From positions 8,411 through 72,410 of the forward strand of contig JAFGON010000057.1 of the NCBI GenBank assembly GCA_016926475.1: DNA of 64,000 bases. Reading direction: 5' to 3'. The translations under genes were made by a program, and so were the position numbers. The notes under the pieces are model-generated. The model had not been told where the DNA came from, did not search any database, and was given only the letters and a program-made list of their open reading frames with translations. Below, piece after piece: positions 61,351-64,000 of this stretch (positions are counted from its first letter, which is position 1; each line of letters begins with the position of its first letter). The DNA comes from a candidate division WOR-3 bacterium (GTDB taxonomy: Bacteria > SDB-A).

Positions 61351-63833
61351 AAAAAATTTTTACCAGCCTTTCACCGACCCCCCCAAAAGGGTTTAAGATT
61401 AAAGAACTCACAAAAAAAGAGCTTTTGGGCTATCAAGTCGCGGTTTTCGCCGATTCTTTGAAATCTTTTCTTGAAAATTACGAAATTTTCAAAAACAGGA
61501 TCTGCGGAACAGTGTTGACATACGGAGAAAATTTCGGCTTTCACCAGATTACTCCTACACTCTGGAACCTAACGTTTCCAAAAAGCAGAAAAGATTTGAT
61601 ATACGACATAGCAAACAATGCCCTCGACATCATAGATGTAATAGAAAACTTATCCAAAGAAAACACCGTGTTGAAAATAGAAATACAGAGGGAAAACTTA
61701 AATCTCAAAAACTCCTGGAACAACTACAGCGAGACAATCGACAAACTCGGACTCAGAATAGAAGATTTAAGGCGCGAGATTGTCCAAAGGGAGAAAGCTG
61801 AAAGCGACCTCAAGCACAGAGTTGATTTTGAAAGCCTTACCTCGGAAACTACAGCCAAGCTTTTAAACTCAACCTCTTTTGATTCCCAAAACACTGTTAA
61901 AGACGTTTTGGAACAAATTGCCTTTTTCACAAAATCAATCAGTATATCAATTTTCGAAATTGAAAACAGAGAAATTACATTGTCTTTCTTATGGAAAAAA
62001 AATCAAGAAGATGATAACGAGCCAATCCCTGCAGCTTATCACAGTGATGAGGAAAACCTGTTTTTTTCAGCGATGAAAAATCTACAGATTGTGTTCGTGA
62101 GCGATAATTCAAAAAATGCTTTCTCCGTTTCAAACTCCGGTTTTTTCAAACTATTTGGAGAAAAAAATTCCATCCTTTCGATTCCGGTTGAAATTTCCGA
62201 AGAAGCGAAAGGGTTCATATGCTACGAAAGAGACAGTGAAAAAGGGCCACTAAAAGACGAGGACATTAAAATTTTAAAATTCTTGGGAGAGACAATTTTT
62301 GAATTCAAAGAGAAATGTAAATTCGAAGAGATGCTTAAAGACAGCGAAACTAGGTTCAGGAAAATAACCGAGATGCTCCCAGAGTCAATTATTGAAACCG
62401 ACCAAACAGGCCTGATCAAATACGCAAACAAAAAATTTTTTGACCTTTTCGGATACGACGAAGAAGACCTGAAAAAGGGTATATATATTTTCGACCTCAT
62501 AGACGATGATCAGAAAGAAGGCGCTATAAAGGAATTTTCAGAGAGGCTTATCACAAAAGACGTAACCCCATTTGAATACAAGGGAAAGAAAAAAGATTCA
62601 ACTTATTTTCCAGGGGTTTTCAGCGGTTTTTTCGACAAGGACAAAAAATCCGGAATAGTTGTCAGGGGAATTATTTTAGACCTAACCCAAATAAAAAACG
62701 CCGAAGAAGAACGCCTAAAACTGAAAAAGATGGAATCCATCGGTCTTCTCGCGGGTGGAATTGCTCATGATTTCAACAATCTTCTGATGGGAATATTCGG
62801 CAACATCGAAATCGCGAAAATGATGATATCACCCGAAGACAAACCATTCGCTTTTCTAGAAACCGCAGAACAAGCGCTTCAAAACGCCAAAAGTTTGACA
62901 AAACAACTTCTGACCTTCTCCAAAGGGGGAGAACCTGTAAAAGAGACCCTTTCACTCGGTAAAATCGTTCTGGAAACGGCAGAATTTTCGATAAGAGGCA
63001 GCAACGTGAAGCTCGTTTCGCAAATCGAAGAAGACCTCTGGCAAGTGGAAGCCGATAAAAGCCAGATATGCCAAGTGATAAGCAATTTAACTATAAACGC
63101 TCAGCAATCAATGCCCGAAGGCGGAGAAATCCAGCTCTTAGTGAAAAATCAGGAAGAATCTGAAGGTAAAAAAGTCAAAATAGTAATAAAAGATTCCGGG
63201 ATTGGTATAGCCAAAAACCATCTCGACAAAGTTTTCGATCCCTATTTCACGACCAAACAGCACGGCAGCGGACTCGGGCTGAGCATTTCACATTCAATCA
63301 TAAGCAAACACGGCGGTTCTATACACATAATCTCAGATATCGGAAAAGGCACGACAGTGACTGTTTTGTTACCCGCTAAAGAAAACACAGAGACTAATTC
63401 AGAAATTTGGGAAAGACCCAGCGATGACAATTCAAACGAAAATCTCAGAATATTGATTTTGGAAGACGATGTATTTATAAAGAGCATAATAGAGTCGATG
63501 CTCAGATCCATGGGGCACCAAGCAGTGACAAAAAACGACGGTTTTGCTCTCATAGAAGAATATAAAAAATCAATAAACCAAAACACAGAGTTTGACATTT
63601 TGATCTGCGATTTGACAATACCTGGAAGTCTTGGTGGAAAAGAAGTTGCCCAGAGGATTTTGCAGACAGACCCCTTGGCAAAAATGATCGTCATGAGCGG
63701 TTACGCTACCGATCCAATAATGTCGAATTTCAGGTCCTACGGATTCAAAGCAAGACTTCCAAAACCTTTCAATTTTGAGGAATTGAAAAGATCAATTTTC
63801 CAAGCGATGCAAAATCCCGATCCAGAAACATAA
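61347..63833 (+). CDS. PAS hybrid histidine kinase with receiver, coupled to FIST protein
   Basis: 828 residues, cytosolic. An unrecognised N-terminal ~90 residues (FTSLSPTPPKGFKIKELTK), coiled coil about 95-160, GAF-like region about 170-325, PAS about 335-455, HisKA with phospho-His in GGIAHDFNN (about 473), HATPase with NLTINAQQSMPEG, DSGIGI and GSGLGLSISHS, and a receiver with phospho-Asp about 755 (ILICDLTIPG), MSGYA and LPKPF. TTG start overlaps the FIST stop (TTGA). Its kinase half resembles that of the 51.3 kb gene, suggesting a common origin. Confidence 0.92.
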   Translation: MKKIFTSLSPTPPKGFKIKELTKKELLGYQVAVFADSLKSFLENYEIFKNRICGTVLTYGENFGFHQITPTLWNLTFPKSRKDLIYDIANNALDIIDVIENLSKENTVLKIEIQRENLNLKNSWNNYSETIDKLGLRIEDLRREIVQREKAESDLKHRVDFESLTSETTAKLLNSTSFDSQNTVKDVLEQIAFFTKSISISIFEIENREITLSFLWKKNQEDDNEPIPAAYHSDEENLFFSAMKNLQIVFVSDNSKNAFSVSNSGFFKLFGEKNSILSIPVEISEEAKGFICYERDSEKGPLKDEDIKILKFLGETIFEFKEKCKFEEMLKDSETRFRKITEMLPESIIETDQTGLIKYANKKFFDLFGYDEEDLKKGIYIFDLIDDDQKEGAIKEFSERLITKDVTPFEYKGKKKDSTYFPGVFSGFFDKDKKSGIVVRGIILDLTQIKNAEEERLKLKKMESIGLLAGGIAHDFNNLLMGIFGNIEIAKMMISPEDKPFAFLETAEQALQNAKSLTKQLLTFSKGGEPVKETLSLGKIVLETAEFSIRGSNVKLVSQIEEDLWQVEADKSQICQVISNLTINAQQSMPEGGEIQLLVKNQEESEGKKVKIVIKDSGIGIAKNHLDKVFDPYFTTKQHGSGLGLSISHSIISKHGGSIHIISDIGKGTTVTVLLPAKENTETNSEIWERPSDDNSNENLRILILEDDVFIKSIIESMLRSMGHQAVTKNDGFALIEEYKKSINQNTEFDILICDLTIPGSLGGKEVAQRILQTDPLAKMIVMSGYATDPIMSNFRSYGFKARLPKPFNFEELKRSIFQAMQNPDPET

Positions 63834-64000
63834 CTTTTTAAAACATATTTCCGGTTCAACACCAAAAAACAAGAAGCATTTTCAAAAACCATTGCCTATC
63901 CCATGGCTAATTTGGCGGTAAAAATTTTTCAAAAGTTTTTTTAATTATCATAGACCCGAACAAACCACCCATATTAATTGTATTTATATAATAAATTTAA
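63834..64000. other. Right-edge noncoding sequence
   Basis: No gene, tRNA or terminator seen. The last bases contain TATAATAAAT, a possible promoter -10 for a gene beyond the window. Confidence 0.4.

Noticed and set aside
1-64000. CRISPR arrays, prophage or intact insertion sequence
   Set aside because: No regular direct repeats, Cas proteins, transposase or phage structural genes were seen.

Overview
The window is a densely packed, AT-rich bacterial chromosome segment (roughly 40% GC by eye). It belongs to a diderm: it encodes an LpxH-like lipid A phosphatase, lipoproteins with lipoboxes, a Lpp-like coiled-coil lipoprotein, a periplasmic Spy/CpxP-like protein and predicted outer-membrane beta-barrels. 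A secreted propeller protein ends in a type IX secretion (Por) sorting domain, and a PorV/PorQ-like barrel is present. Together with frequent TTG/GTG starts and strong AGGAGG ribosome sites, this suggests a member of the FCB / WOR-3-like candidate phyla. That placement is inference; no rRNA is present to confirm it.

Layout. 0-3.5 kb: end of a TPR protein, upp, lspA, an ECF sigma factor with its zinc-finger anti-sigma, and a convergent Spy-like gene. 3.5-10.5 kb: tRNA-Lys(UUU) running into a cyclic-nucleotide-binding protein, a beta-barrel with a carboxypeptidase-regulatory-like domain, a receiver-PATAN regulator, a roadblock-like protein, a PorV-like barrel, a second PATAN protein and a DUF1015 protein. 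This is the most distinctive signalling/envelope block. 10.5-14.4 kb, minus strand: hflX, a DUF89 phosphatase, a lytic transglycosylase, a putative molybdenum-carrier/SLOG protein and an LpxH-like phosphatase. 14.6-25.5 kb: the type IX-sorted propeller protein, a 16-codon micro-ORF with a perfect Shine-Dalgarno, rsgA, an aminotransferase, a frameshifted archease followed by rtcB, two small membrane proteins, nadA, an RseC-like protein, queF and several membrane proteins of unknown role.

25.5-33.4 kb, minus strand: the conserved phoH-pgpH-ybeY-CNNM cluster with a duplicated CNNM gene and queG, preceded by a coiled-coil lipoprotein/LysM pair. 33.5-41.3 kb, minus strand: a macromolecular-synthesis operon rpsU-mutS2-dnaG-rpoD, ending in a membrane-anchored PP2C phosphatase with a LytR_C-like outer domain and driven by a near-consensus promoter. 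41.5-47.4 kb: a parvulin-type chaperone, an esterase, an MBOAT acyltransferase and two SGNH hydrolases, probably an envelope or exopolysaccharide O-acylation cluster. 47.4-49.8 kb, minus strand: an EIIA-domain/ion-transporter fusion coupled to a UspA-like protein. 49.8-50.5 kb: the only long noncoding stretch, with hairpins and possible gene relics. 50.5-63.8 kb: a sirtuin, a TPR-PAS hybrid kinase, mgsA, a zur-znuACB zinc-uptake operon with a perfect palindromic operator, tldD/tldE, and a FIST-domain protein coupled to a second hybrid kinase.

Genes are tightly coupled: many ATGA, GTGA, TTGA or TGATG overlaps. No CRISPR array, rRNA, intact insertion sequence or prophage was seen.
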